A stretch of 64,000 bases of DNA, taken from NCBI RefSeq assembly GCF_927798095.1, contig NZ_CAKMMF010000015.1, forward strand, positions 1-64,000, given 5' to 3'. Source of the stretch: Paenibacillus plantiphilus. Lineage in GTDB: Bacteria > Bacillota > Bacilli > Paenibacillales > Paenibacillaceae. The number at the start of each line of letters is the position of its first letter. The stretch's first letter is position 1. The position numbers and the translations under genes are program-made. Below the pieces are notes generated by a model, which worked only from the letters and a program-made list of their open reading frames with translations, ran no database searches and was not told the DNA's origin. This document shows positions 41,938 to 50,935 of the stretch, piece after piece.

Positions 41938-42456
41938 CTATTGGTTCTTGGTGTACATGTAGAGCGCATAATCAGTAGGAATACCCTGATGACCGATCTG
42001 TCTTAGCATGGCTGTTATATTCCCGCGATGATAGGTTCCGTGGTAGACAACATGCTGAATGAATTCAGCATAAGGCGCGCTATATGCGCCGTAAGGGCAA
42101 ATAGCCGTCAGGTCATCATGCTGGTTAATGAATGCTCTGAATCGAGCGGCAAGACCAGTAAGCATGGTATCCAGCTCATCAATGCTCTTCCCTCTCGTTT
42201 CCTCTGTTAGCCGGTCTACAGATGCTTTAAGCTCCTCGATAAATTCCGCTGAGAAATCCGACACTCCGCCTCCGGACATTAATGACAGCCAGCCGCTGTC
42301 GATCACATACATATGGACGAGCGCATCATAGATCGTAGCAAAAACGCTAGTCATCTCTAGATGAGCAGCCTCCTCCGGCAATCCCTTCAGATGCTCACTA
42401 ATCCTTTGGTTAGCCCATACATGATACTCATACTGCTGCAGTACTTGCTTGTTCAA
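41938..42456 (-). CDS. DinB superfamily protein
   Basis: 172 aa four-helix bundle. Histidines expected to bind metal are in IYDALVHMYVID and FIQHVVYHGTYHRGN, the latter being the classic DinB C-terminal HxxxHRG motif. VWANQRISEHL at the N-terminus is also typical. It is a second, divergent family member in this window. No context clue for its substrate. Confidence 0.9.
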   Translation of the reverse strand: MNKQVLQQYEYHVWANQRISEHLKGLPEEAAHLEMTSVFATIYDALVHMYVIDSGWLSLMSGGGVSDFSAEFIEELKASVDRLTEETRGKSIDELDTMLTGLAARFRAFINQHDDLTAICPYGAYSAPYAEFIQHVVYHGTYHRGNITAMLRQIGHQGIPTDYALYMYTKNQ

Positions 42457-42635
42457 TGAATATTCCCCTTTTCCTGTGGGGAATCACGCAGTTAAAGGGC
42501 AATTATGCGCTAATCCCCTCAAGTTTATGCCCACTGCTATACGTTCCTTTCATAATAAACGCCTCCCGAAAATGACTTGCTTCAATAATATCACAGATTC
42601 CTGTCACGTATACACGTACAGTCCGAGCGAAAAAA

Positions 42636-42659
42636 CCAACCGCCTTCACAGGCGGTTGG
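42636..42659 (-). terminator. Intrinsic terminator of the metE transcription unit
   Basis: CCAACCGCC-TTCACA-GGCGGTTGG, a perfect 9-bp stem; on the minus strand TTTTTT follows. It is the first terminator after metE and the 60-aa gene. Confidence 0.88.
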
Positions 42660-42711
42660 CTTAGGTGCAACAGGTACTATAAGGCTAACAGCTATGAGAC
42701 TCATCAAAGCG

Positions 42712-42894
42712 CTAAAATGTATGAAGCATGATCTTCTCATAGACCGACTGCCAACGCTCCAGCGATTCTGGCGAAGCATAGCTAAGATAATGGAATAAGG
42801 TCGACAAATCTTCTCTGTTCATATTGTTCATCAGGGAGCTTATAACGTGCTCATCTTCCAAAGACATCAGAAAATATAAGAGATCCTGCCGCAT
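42712..42894 (-). CDS. Small conserved-looking protein downstream of metE
   Basis: 60 aa, helical and slightly acidic (MRQDLLYFLMSLEDEHVISS start, then LSTLFHYLSYASPESLERW). AGGAGG is five bases before the ATG, which makes translation very likely. It follows the metE stop by 49 bp with no terminator between them, so it should be expressed under the same cobalamin riboswitch. No known family recognised. Confidence 0.65.
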   Translation of the reverse strand: MRQDLLYFLMSLEDEHVISSLMNNMNREDLSTLFHYLSYASPESLERWQSVYEKIMLHTF

Positions 42895-42943
42895 ATATTC
42901 CTCCTGCAGACCGATTTTTGGACCAAAACCAATCCATTCCTTG

Positions 42944-45244
42944 TTATGCTTTTACATTTTGCAACTTCTCTCTTGCTTGCTTCGCTGCTTGAATCATATT
43001 TTTGAGCGATGGCGCTGTCTCTGCCCAGCCTCTCGTCTTCAAGCCGCAGTCAGGATTAATCCAGAACAGCTCAGGGTCCAGCACTCTGAGCGCCCTGTCA
43101 ATCATCTCCGACATTTCATCGACGGATGGAACACGCGGACTATGAATGTCATAGACGCCCAGTCCAATGCCATGATCATAGCCTTGCAGCTCGAAGCTGG
43201 CGATCAGCTCGCCATGGCTGCGCGAGGTTTCGATCGAGATTACGTCCGCATCCAGCGCCAGAATCGAATCGATCATGTCATGGAATTCACAGTAGCACAT
43301 ATGCGTATGGATTTGCGTCGTATCCTTCACGCTTGCCGTTGAAAGGCGGAATGCCTTTACAGCCCAGTTCAGATACGCTTCCTGATCCTGCTTCTTGAGC
43401 GGCAAGCCTTCACGCAATGCCGGCTCATCTACCTGTATCATTTCTATGCCGGCATTCTCCAAGGCGAGAACTTCACTTTTCAGCGAAAGCGCAATTTGAT
43501 TCGCCACAGCCTCGCGGCTGAGATCATCGCGGACGAAAGACCAGTTCAGAATCGTAATCGGACCCGTCAGCATCCCTTTTACCGGAAGGCTCGTTAGCGA
43601 TTGCGCATAAGCGCTCTCCTTGACTGTCATTGGTGCTGCAAAAGCGACGTCACCGTAAATGACAGGCGGCTTCACGCAGCGCGAGCCGTAGGATTGCACC
43701 CATCCGTTCTGAGTGAACAGGAAGCCGTCCAGCTTCTCACCGAAAAACTCAACCATATCCGTACGTTCAAACTCGCCATGCACAAGAACATCAAGACCGA
43801 TTTCCTCCTGAATACGAATACAGGATTCAATCTCCTTGTTCACATATGCGTCATATTGTGCCTGATCCCATTCATTGCGGCGCCACTTCAGACGAGCCTG
43901 ACGCACCTCCGGCGTTTGCGGGAAGCTTCCGATTGTAGTTGTAGGCAGAAGCGGGAGCTTCCACTTGTCGCGCTGAACATGAACGCGCTCGCTGAACGGA
44001 AGATTCCGGCCATCCCGGACTCCATTGATTGCAGCTATAGAATCAGCTACATCCCTCCTGTTCCGCTCTGGAAGCGCGCGGAATTGCGCTAATGCATCAC
44101 GGCACTTGTCCCTATCGGCAGTCACGGACTCCTGCTGTCCGTTCAGCAGCGCTTTCAGCAGCATCAGCTCATCGAGCTTCTCGCTTGCATAAGCCAATGC
44201 GCCCTTAATGGTTTCATTCATTTTCACTTCGCGCGCGAGCGACACGGGCACATGAAGGAGACTGCACGATGGCTGCAAAATTAGCCGCTCCGCCGGCACT
44301 TGCTTCAACAGCCCTTCAACGATCGCAAGCTTGGCGTCCAGATCAGCGCGCCATATGTTGCGTCCGTCAATAATTCCTGCGCCGAGCCACTTGTCTGCCG
44401 ACCAGCTATGGGCAGCTAGCGAAGCAGCATTGCCGCCATTGTCATGAACAAAATCAAGGCCAATCCCGCTTACAGGAAGCTTAATCAGCTTCTCATAATG
44501 CTCCGCAGCTTCAAAATACGTTTGAAGCATAATGTTCAGCTTCGGAACCTCCTTGCTAATCCGATCATAGATGGATTCTACCAGCGCGAATTCCTCTGCG
44601 TTCGTATCCGTTACAAGCGAAGGCTCATCAATTTGGACCCATGCCGCGCCCACTGCTTCCAGTTGTTGAAGCATGGTCACATATACAGGCAGGAATTGCG
44701 CGATCTTCTCTGGCAATTGTGCCGCAGGAAATCCTTTGGACAGCTTCAGAAATGTATACAGCCCTACAATGACCGGCCTTCCTTCGATTCCTGCTTTCGT
44801 TTTCGCGAAGCGATAAGCGGATAATGGCTTATTCTCTGTCAGTCGAGGAGCCTCGTTGCTGATCTCTGGAACGATATAATGATAATTGGTGTTGAACCAT
44901 TTAGTCATCTCGCAAGCTGTAGCTGTCGCATTGCCGCGAGCCATCGCATAGTAAGTATCCAGGGATACCGTATCTCCGGTATGCTTGTAACGGGCAGGAA
45001 TAACGCCAAACATCACTGCCATATCCAGCATATGATCGTAATAGGTGAAATCATTGACTGGAATCGAATCAAGCTGCTTCCCTTTCTGTGTTTCGATATG
45101 GGCAAGCTGAATGCGCTCCATCTCGGCGACGAACGCTTCCTTCGTGCTTTTGCCGGACCAATAGCCTTCCAACGCTTTCTTCCATTCACGCTCTTCGCCA
45201 ATTCTCGGATAACCGAGATTTGCAACTGTTACTTGTCCTTGCAT
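42944..45244 (-). CDS. metE: Cobalamin-independent methionine synthase
   Basis: 766 aa, the normal MetE length. The enzyme transfers a methyl group from 5-methyltetrahydropteroyl-triglutamate to homocysteine. The N-terminal half starts VANLGYPRIGEEREWKKALE. The C-terminal catalytic half has zinc ligands in IHTHMCYCEF and NPDCGLKTRGW, and the conserved TTTIGSFPQT. AGGAGG precedes the ATG. A cobalamin riboswitch and attenuator lie directly upstream, so the gene is expected to be off when B12 is available. Confidence 0.97.
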   Translation of the reverse strand: MQGQVTVANLGYPRIGEEREWKKALEGYWSGKSTKEAFVAEMERIQLAHIETQKGKQLDSIPVNDFTYYDHMLDMAVMFGVIPARYKHTGDTVSLDTYYAMARGNATATACEMTKWFNTNYHYIVPEISNEAPRLTENKPLSAYRFAKTKAGIEGRPVIVGLYTFLKLSKGFPAAQLPEKIAQFLPVYVTMLQQLEAVGAAWVQIDEPSLVTDTNAEEFALVESIYDRISKEVPKLNIMLQTYFEAAEHYEKLIKLPVSGIGLDFVHDNGGNAASLAAHSWSADKWLGAGIIDGRNIWRADLDAKLAIVEGLLKQVPAERLILQPSCSLLHVPVSLAREVKMNETIKGALAYASEKLDELMLLKALLNGQQESVTADRDKCRDALAQFRALPERNRRDVADSIAAINGVRDGRNLPFSERVHVQRDKWKLPLLPTTTIGSFPQTPEVRQARLKWRRNEWDQAQYDAYVNKEIESCIRIQEEIGLDVLVHGEFERTDMVEFFGEKLDGFLFTQNGWVQSYGSRCVKPPVIYGDVAFAAPMTVKESAYAQSLTSLPVKGMLTGPITILNWSFVRDDLSREAVANQIALSLKSEVLALENAGIEMIQVDEPALREGLPLKKQDQEAYLNWAVKAFRLSTASVKDTTQIHTHMCYCEFHDMIDSILALDADVISIETSRSHGELIASFELQGYDHGIGLGVYDIHSPRVPSVDEMSEMIDRALRVLDPELFWINPDCGLKTRGWAETAPSLKNMIQAAKQAREKLQNVKA

Positions 45245-45289
45245 CTGTTACATTCCTCCTGAAAAGTTAGTGTTGTGAGCATAACGAAA

Positions 45290-45329
45290 AAGGCGTCTCT
45301 CCCCTTATTAAGACAAGGGGAAAGACGCC
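45290..45329 (-). terminator. Attenuator terminator of the metE riboswitch
   Basis: AGGCGTCTCTCCCCTT (45290-45305) pairs with AAGGGGAAAGACGCCT (45314-45329) with one mismatch. On the minus strand the stem is followed by TTTTTCG, about 46 bp before the metE start. Confidence 0.88.
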
Positions 45330-45398
45330 TCCATTAATGATTGTATGATGGATGCCGTCTAACACCTCCCTATCTCCCGTAGGTAAAGCAGTGCTGTT

Positions 45399-45580
45399 GA
45401 AACAGGCAGGTCTCCTGGCTAATGGCGTCATCATCTGCAGCAGCCTTCCCGATCATCTTGCAATCAGTGGCGTCATTGCTGCGACTCTTCCTATACAGTG
45501 GCGGGACCGCGTCGGCATCGCACCGAACTTCCCTATTAAGCTGATCCAGACCATCGTTCAATCTGAATAGCACCTGTTTC
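45399..45580 (-). ncRNA. Cobalamin (adenosylcobalamin) riboswitch aptamer
   Basis: On the minus strand the aptamer reads, in order, GAAACAGG (P1), GGGAAGTTCGGTGCGATGCC, CGGTCCCGCCACTGTATAG, and the B12 box GCCAGGAGACCTGCC (45419-45405), closing with CCTGTTTC. These are the conserved cobalamin-riboswitch blocks. Binding of the cofactor is expected to favour the downstream terminator and switch off metE. Confidence 0.93.
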
Positions 45581-45739
45581 CAATATTCAATTGTCGAGCA
45601 AGCTTAACAGCTTGCTGGAATCACAATACATCGTTCATCATAACCAATAGATCGCCATTCGGCAAGTCAGAATTCACACGCCGCAAATTAAATCGCAGCA
45701 TTAATTATTAATTTCGTTAACTATCATTCACCAGCGAAA

Positions 45740-46180
45740 TTACGCCTCCGGATGAGATTTCCGTCCCCTAAATCCTTCATCCCAGCTGTGATAATGGGTG
45801 ATGCGCTCTTCCCCTTCCTTCCAACAGATCAGTACATTCTCCCCGTCCAGCACGGCAGGGAAATCGATTAGCCCAGGCGAGATCATTTTCAGAAGTACGC
45901 CTTTGCGGGTGAAATTCGCTACTTCCATATCAACCTCAAGCCGTAGAAAATCCAGCCTGCCTTCCAGCTCAAAGAACGGATCATCCCCATCATTAATGCC
46001 ATTAACATTGTTTTTGACATCCTCTCTTAGGGAAGATGCCCCTTCTTGCGCCCTTCTTCTTTGCAGTTCGCGGTATAGCCGCTCATATTGATCTGCCAAT
46101 GCCTGAAGCCTTTGCAAATCTGCCTTCAACTGTGGAAGCAGCGCATTCGCTTCAGCGAGCGTAAAGGTTTTATCGTTCAC
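45740..46180 (-). CDS. DUF2203 family protein
   Basis: 146 aa. The N-terminal coiled segment (FTLAEANALLPQLKADLQRL) and the C-terminal domain (VLICWKEGEERITHYHSWDEGFRGR) are the DUF2203 hallmarks. Function is not known. It stands alone between metE and uppP. Confidence 0.9.
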   Translation of the reverse strand: MNDKTFTLAEANALLPQLKADLQRLQALADQYERLYRELQRRRAQEGASSLREDVKNNVNGINDGDDPFFELEGRLDFLRLEVDMEVANFTRKGVLLKMISPGLIDFPAVLDGENVLICWKEGEERITHYHSWDEGFRGRKSHPEA

Positions 46181-46251
46181 ACCATATCAACTCCTGCCTC
46201 ATTCATAGCCTTGCTGTTATGCCTGCCTGCCTGTCTGCCTGCGACAAACTT

Positions 46252-47049
46252 CTACAAATAAAGAATGACGAAGAATACAATCGCCAATACAAACCGGTAA
46301 TAGGCGAACCATGACAATCGCAGACGCTTGATAATGTTCAGGAAGGTGACGATGGCAATCATCGCAACGACAAATGCCGCAACCAATCCGACAAGAAACA
46401 ACGGAATGTCGCTTGCTGTAAGAAAATCACGGCTTTTGTACAGATCATAGGCGGATGCAGCGAACATAATCGGCACCGAAATAATAAAAGTAAATTCCGC
46501 CGCTGCTTTCTGGCTTGTACCTATGAGCATGCCGCCTGAGATGGTAGAGCCGGAGCGAGAGAAACCAGGCCATACCGAAAAACATTGGAATAGCCCAATT
46601 CCAAGCGCTTGCTTGTATGTAATATCATCCATCGTCTCTGCGCTTACACGTTTGCGCACTCTGTCTGCGACGATCATGAGAATACCGCCCGCGATCAGCC
46701 CGATGAGCACCGGTGTAGGTCCGAATAGATGCTTCTTCAAGTAGCCATAGATCGTAACTCCGACGATACCGAATGGAATGAGGGCGATGCCAATATGAAA
46801 AATATTAATGCCAGGCCGTTTGAGCGCGGTTGGCGTAATGTTCATAAAGCCGATAAATCTCCTCCAATAAAGCACAAGCACCGCAAGCACCGCACCAAGC
46901 TGAACAACAACCTTGAACGTGTTGGCAAGGTCTCCTTTGAAGTTCAACAGCTCTCCCGTTAAAATCATATGTCCTGTAGACGATACGGGCAGAAACTCTG
47001 TTAATCCTTCGACAATTCCCATAATGATGGCGTTAATATAATCATTCAA
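46252..47049 (-). CDS. uppP: Undecaprenyl-diphosphatase (UppP/BacA family)
   Basis: About 265 aa from a TTG at 47049, which has GGAGG eight bases upstream and gives the usual N-terminus NDYINAIIMGIVEGLTEFLP. The active-site segments are EGLTEFLPVSSTGHM and WPGFSRSGSTISGGML. The enzyme dephosphorylates undecaprenyl pyrophosphate, the target of bacitracin, at the membrane. It is 30 bp downstream of an ABC permease in a five-gene unit with an ATPase and a two-component system, the layout of bacitracin-resistance operons. Confidence 0.93.
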   Translation of the reverse strand: MNDYINAIIMGIVEGLTEFLPVSSTGHMILTGELLNFKGDLANTFKVVVQLGAVLAVLVLYWRRFIGFMNITPTALKRPGINIFHIGIALIPFGIVGVTIYGYLKKHLFGPTPVLIGLIAGGILMIVADRVRKRVSAETMDDITYKQALGIGLFQCFSVWPGFSRSGSTISGGMLIGTSQKAAAEFTFIISVPIMFAASAYDLYKSRDFLTASDIPLFLVGLVAAFVVAMIAIVTFLNIIKRLRLSWFAYYRFVLAIVFFVILYL

Positions 47050-47079
47050 AACAATAACCTCCACTTTCATCCTGATTTC

Positions 47080-47823
47080 TTAATGAATGTCTGTTTTTTT
47101 GAAATAAACGACAGTTGCAATGAATCCAATGACAGCGGTCAGCAGTATGACGGCATAGGAATAATAGAGCGGATACTGTGGGACGACATCATGATTGGCA
47201 ATGACTTGTACAGCAGACCATGGATTCAAAGCCTTGTATTCCCTGTTCGCCAGCGCTACGTTGCCCATCGTTATGACAGCTGTGAAGATGATCGAGGGCA
47301 CATAATTTTTGAACACGAAGCATATGAACATCGTAGGCGTTGACAATAAGAATAGCAGACTGCCTCCTATTATAAATTGTTTAAAGGTTTGAAGTAAAAT
47401 CGGGATGCGAATCCCTTCAAATTGCCCGATAAGCGCCAGACCAAGTGTCAGAAGCCATGCTGTGATCGTGAGTGCCATGATCCAGAAGAATAGCAGCACT
47501 AATTTGCTGGTTATAATGCCGATTCTTGATACCGGGATCGTAAGCAGGTTCTTGAGCGTATCTTCCTCATGCTCGCGGTTGAACAGATACGCCGTTATGA
47601 CCCCATAGAGAAGCGTGCCGATCAGAAGAAGGATGTAAAGATTGGTGTTATAGAACACTTCTTCGATGTGAATGGGTGTATCCGGCTTCTTGGCTTTCAT
47701 ATCCAGGAAACCAATGAAAACCATAATAGGCGCCGCCGCCGCACCGAACATGCTGACGATTAACATTTTAGCACGTTTCAGCTTTAATAGTTCCGTATAC
47801 AATAAATTAACCAATCGTCCCAC
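47080..47823 (-). CDS. ABC-2-type permease of a bacitracin-type transporter
   Basis: 247 aa, six membrane helices (MLIVSMFGAAAAPIMVFIGF, then LYILLLIGTLLYGVITAYLF). The segment NREHEEDTLKNLLTIPVSR is a conserved cytoplasmic loop of BcrB-like/lantibiotic-immunity permeases. The start may be GTG 47823 or TTG 47814; both overlap the ATPase end. Partner of the upstream ATPase. Substrate inferred from context only. Confidence 0.83.
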   Translation of the reverse strand: MGRLVNLLYTELLKLKRAKMLIVSMFGAAAAPIMVFIGFLDMKAKKPDTPIHIEEVFYNTNLYILLLIGTLLYGVITAYLFNREHEEDTLKNLLTIPVSRIGIITSKLVLLFFWIMALTITAWLLTLGLALIGQFEGIRIPILLQTFKQFIIGGSLLFLLSTPTMFICFVFKNYVPSIIFTAVITMGNVALANREYKALNPWSAVQVIANHDVVPQYPLYYSYAVILLTAVIGFIATVVYFKKTDIH

Positions 47824-48739
47824 CGCCTATCAATTGGACGAAATAGTCTTCTAATTTGTCTTCGCTTAGCGCGATGCCGGACACTTCAATACCACTCTCG
47901 ACCAATAGCTTGTTTATTTGGTTCTGCTGCCCGATGTGCGAATATATGCGCAGCTTGCCTTCCCCGAGCACTTCATAGTCGAAGATATTTAAGTGCCGCT
48001 CCAGGAGCAACGCGGCTTTATTCTCATTCGACACATGGAATTCAAGAAATCTGCGATTTCTATTCCTCAATTCCTCCATCGCAATCTCTTCCAGCAGCTT
48101 GCCCCGATGAATGATGCCAATTCGATCAGCCAGCTGCTCTACCTCGGACAGGATATGGCTGGAGACCAGAACGGTTATCCCTCTCTCTGCAGCCAATGAG
48201 GCGATCAGCTTGCGTATTTCTTTAATTCCGACGGGATCGAGACCATTCGTAGGCTCATCCAGTATGAGCAGCTCGGGATGATGAAGAATCGCTCTTGCGA
48301 TCCCAAGCCGCTGCTTCATGCCAAGCGAATATTGTCCAGCCAGCTTCTTCGTTTCATGATGAAGGCCGACGATCTCCAAAGCTTCCTCGATTGCGTTCTT
48401 CTTGTGAACGCCCATCAGTCTTGCGTTGATGAGCAGATTCTCTCTGGCATTCAGATTCGCGTATAAGCCTGGGGTTTCGACAATCGCACCAACACGTCGA
48501 AGTATTTCCCTTTGATTATGGGGCATCGCTTCTCCGAAAATCTCAATCTGTCCCTCAGTCGGTTTGATTAAGCCTAGCAGCATGCGGATGGCCGTTGTTT
48601 TGCCTGCGCCATTTTGCCCCAGGAAGCCATAGATCTGACCTTGCTTTACTTGCATGTTAAGCTTGTCTACAGCGATATCGTTACCATAAGCCTTCGTTAA
48701 GCCAATCGTTCGTATGATCGCGTTCGTGTTCATCGTCAT
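47807..48739 (-). CDS. ABC transporter ATPase, BcrA-like
   Basis: 310 aa. Walker A GFLGQNGAGKTTAIRMLLG, signature YSLGMKQRLGIARA, Walker B LLILDEPTNGLDPVG and H-loop VLVSSHILSE are all present, with a C-terminal extension of about 90 residues as in BcrA-type proteins. AGGAGG precedes the first of two ATGs. Third gene of the regulator-kinase-ABC-UppP unit. Confidence 0.92.
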   Translation of the reverse strand: MTMNTNAIIRTIGLTKAYGNDIAVDKLNMQVKQGQIYGFLGQNGAGKTTAIRMLLGLIKPTEGQIEIFGEAMPHNQREILRRVGAIVETPGLYANLNARENLLINARLMGVHKKNAIEEALEIVGLHHETKKLAGQYSLGMKQRLGIARAILHHPELLILDEPTNGLDPVGIKEIRKLIASLAAERGITVLVSSHILSEVEQLADRIGIIHRGKLLEEIAMEELRNRNRRFLEFHVSNENKAALLLERHLNIFDYEVLGEGKLRIYSHIGQQNQINKLLVESGIEVSGIALSEDKLEDYFVQLIGGGTIG

Positions 48740-48824
48740 CCTCTGCCTCCTGCTCTTGGTTATTGTAATGAGAGCTCATAGTACTATCATAAGCAGGAGT
48801 TTTTATATGCCTCTTAACAAGTTC

Positions 48825-49856
48825 TTAATTCATTCTTAACTGTGCAGCCTTCTTAATGGTCAAAGTAAAGGTTGTTTTGATGCCTGGTTCGCTTTCAACG
48901 GCGATCTCTGCTTCATTCTTGTGTGCAAGCGCTTGGGCGATAGCAAGCCCCAGACCGCTTCCTCCACTCTGCGGATTTCTTGAATGGTCGCCGCGATACA
49001 TGCGCTGGAACACTTTCAGCCGATCAGCCTCGACGATCCCTGCGCCCTTATCCCATACATGAAGCTGATAGTCTGATTTGCCAGCCGTTAGCGTTATGCC
49101 TAGCACCTTCCCGTCTCGCCCATGCTGCACTGCATTTTTGAGCAAATTGCCAATAATTCGAAGCAGACTGATCCGATCCGCCACAATCCAGCATTTCTCA
49201 TCCGGGACATCCGCCTCTAGAGCAATATCGTATTTGTTCAGCAGGGGCAGAAACTCGATAAGTGTTTCTCTTGCAATCTCTGCCAGATCCAATGCCTCCG
49301 GCTTCATCGGTATTTCATCCGCATCCAGCTTGACCATATGAAACAGCTCATCGATCAACCCCTTCAGAGCGCCGGCCTTATTGGACAAAATCTCCACATA
49401 CGCTTGCTTCTCGACCTCGGAAGCTGCTATATCATCTTTTAGAGCATCGACATAGCCGACAATGGAGGTGAGCGGTGTTCGAATATCATGGGAAATACTT
49501 GACAACAGACTCTTTCTCGCAGCCTCGGATTGAATCGACAGGACTTGCTCCCTGGACCATTGTTCAATAAGCAAATTGATTGCGAATATAATTTCGTTAA
49601 ATAATGGTTCATCCTTCGCTAACAGTCGGGTGTTCAAATTGCCTGTATTGGCGCGTCCAAGGTCCGCTATTATCGTCTTTAGCCTTGCGTTATATTGAAA
49701 TCTCATCGCAAATAAGCATCCTGTTATTGCCAGAAATGCAGCCAATAACCCCCACATCAGAACGGCTTGGGGCTCCTGCTCCATTCCCGCGAGTACGAGA
49801 GCGGCAACGACAATGATTTGCAAGCTGTAGAGCAGCAGGCTTTTATCGCGCAGCAT
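48825..49856 (-). CDS. Sensor histidine kinase of the Bcr-like operon
   Basis: About 343 aa. Two closely spaced N-terminal helices (LYSLQIIVVAALVLAGM and AVLMWGLLAAFLAITGCLF) leave almost no extracellular loop, a typical intramembrane-sensing kinase. The phospho-His is in SSISHDIRTPLTSIVGYVD. The ATPase domain follows (GNLLKNAVQHG, GGSGLGLAIAQ). The start is probably ATG 49856; TTG 49871 is possible. It overlaps the regulator gene. Confidence 0.85.
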   Translation of the reverse strand: MLRDKSLLLYSLQIIVVAALVLAGMEQEPQAVLMWGLLAAFLAITGCLFAMRFQYNARLKTIIADLGRANTGNLNTRLLAKDEPLFNEIIFAINLLIEQWSREQVLSIQSEAARKSLLSSISHDIRTPLTSIVGYVDALKDDIAASEVEKQAYVEILSNKAGALKGLIDELFHMVKLDADEIPMKPEALDLAEIARETLIEFLPLLNKYDIALEADVPDEKCWIVADRISLLRIIGNLLKNAVQHGRDGKVLGITLTAGKSDYQLHVWDKGAGIVEADRLKVFQRMYRGDHSRNPQSGGSGLGLAIAQALAHKNEAEIAVESEPGIKTTFTLTIKKAAQLRMN

Positions 49857-50562
49857 GGCGTTCACCTGCAAACTTATACCCGATTCCCCACACGGTCACG
49901 ATGAAAGCAGGATTAGAGGGCGCATCTTCGATTTTTAATCTAAGCTTCCTGATATGTACCATGACGGTGTTGTCATCCTCGATGAAATTGCTGTCCCACA
50001 CTTGACGGAAAAGCTGTGTCTTGGTGAATACCTGCTCAGGATGGGATGCCAAAAATTTCAAAAGCTCGAATTCCTTGGCCGTAAGTGAAATTTCCACTCC
50101 CGCCTTCAAGACGATATGCTTCTTGGGATCAATCGTTAACCGATTGAACTGGAGCGGCGTGTCCTCTTGTGCTGCCCTGCCCTCGCTTCCCAGAACCATA
50201 AACCTCCTTAATTGCGCCTTGATTCTGGCCACTAGTTCATGAATGCTGAAAGGCTTGGTCATATAATCATCTGCTCCCATGCTTAAGCCGAGAATCTTGT
50301 CCAGCTCCTGATCCTTGGCAGTAAGCATGAGAATAGGGATGTTGGATGCATTGCGAATTCTTCTGCACAGCTCAATTCCATCCATCTTGGGCATCATCAG
50401 GTCCATAATAACAAGATTGTACCTGTGCCGTAGGAATAGAGTCATCGCTTCATCTCCGTCGGCGGCTGAATCCACCACATATTGTTCTCTCTCCAAATAC
50501 TTCTTCACTAGCTCTCTGATCTCTTTCTCATCATCGACTACCAGGATGCGTATCTCTTCCAT
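49843..50562 (-). CDS. OmpR-family response regulator of the Bcr-like operon
   Basis: 239 aa. The receiver has VVDDEKEI, phospho-Asp in LVIMDLMMPKMDG, and Lys in YMTKPFSIHEL; the winged helix ends VTVWGIGYKFAGE. It is the first gene of the five-gene unit and probably activates the ABC and uppP genes in response to peptide antibiotics. Confidence 0.91.
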   Translation of the reverse strand: MEEIRILVVDDEKEIRELVKKYLEREQYVVDSAADGDEAMTLFLRHRYNLVIMDLMMPKMDGIELCRRIRNASNIPILMLTAKDQELDKILGLSMGADDYMTKPFSIHELVARIKAQLRRFMVLGSEGRAAQEDTPLQFNRLTIDPKKHIVLKAGVEISLTAKEFELLKFLASHPEQVFTKTQLFRQVWDSNFIEDDNTVMVHIRKLRLKIEDAPSNPAFIVTVWGIGYKFAGERHAAR

Positions 50563-50650
50563 TTTTTCACCTGTCTCATTTCTTCTAAAGTAAACCTATT
50601 ATACTTTTTCCCTCTATTCGATTTCCACTATTGGCGGATTTCTGGCTGTC

Positions 50651-50836
50651 TCATGCAACTTTTTTCCAAGCAGGTTCGTCTTTACTCAGGATGTAATATC
50701 TGATCAATAACAAGCCTTCCAAGATGCCGAGCAAGCCTTTCACGGTCAATGGCACAGCATATTTGCCGCTTCGATTCATAAGCGAGACTCTCGGCGCGGC
50801 GGTCGACTGGAGGCAGAAGGAACATAAAATTGTCAT
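50651..50836 (-). pseudogene. Possible C-terminal remnant of a family 2 glycosyltransferase
   Basis: A 61-codon frame with no ribosome binding site. Its last 35 residues (VKGLLGILEGLLLIRYYILS, then KDEPAWKKVA) look like the last membrane helix and Trp-ending tail of processive family 2 glycosyltransferases. The remainder of such a gene is missing. The similarity is from pattern recognition only. Confidence 0.35.
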
Positions 50837-50880
50837 TCAGATGCAATAATCCGCCGTTTATTGCAGGCTATCCAATAGGC

Positions 50881-50924
50881 GCAGAACAGCCCTATTCCAA
50901 CTATATGGAATGGGGCTGTTCTGC
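50881..50924 (-). terminator. Intrinsic terminator of subtilase gene 1
   Basis: GCAGAACAGCCC (50881-50892) and GGGCTGTTCTGC (50913-50924), with a nested TTCCA/TGGAA pair. It lies just past the stop at 50936. Confidence 0.82.
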
Positions 50925-50935
50925 TTCAGCAAACC

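Noticed and set aside
45352-45573. Open frames on both strands upstream of metE
   Set aside because: They lie wholly inside the cobalamin riboswitch and have no ribosome binding site.
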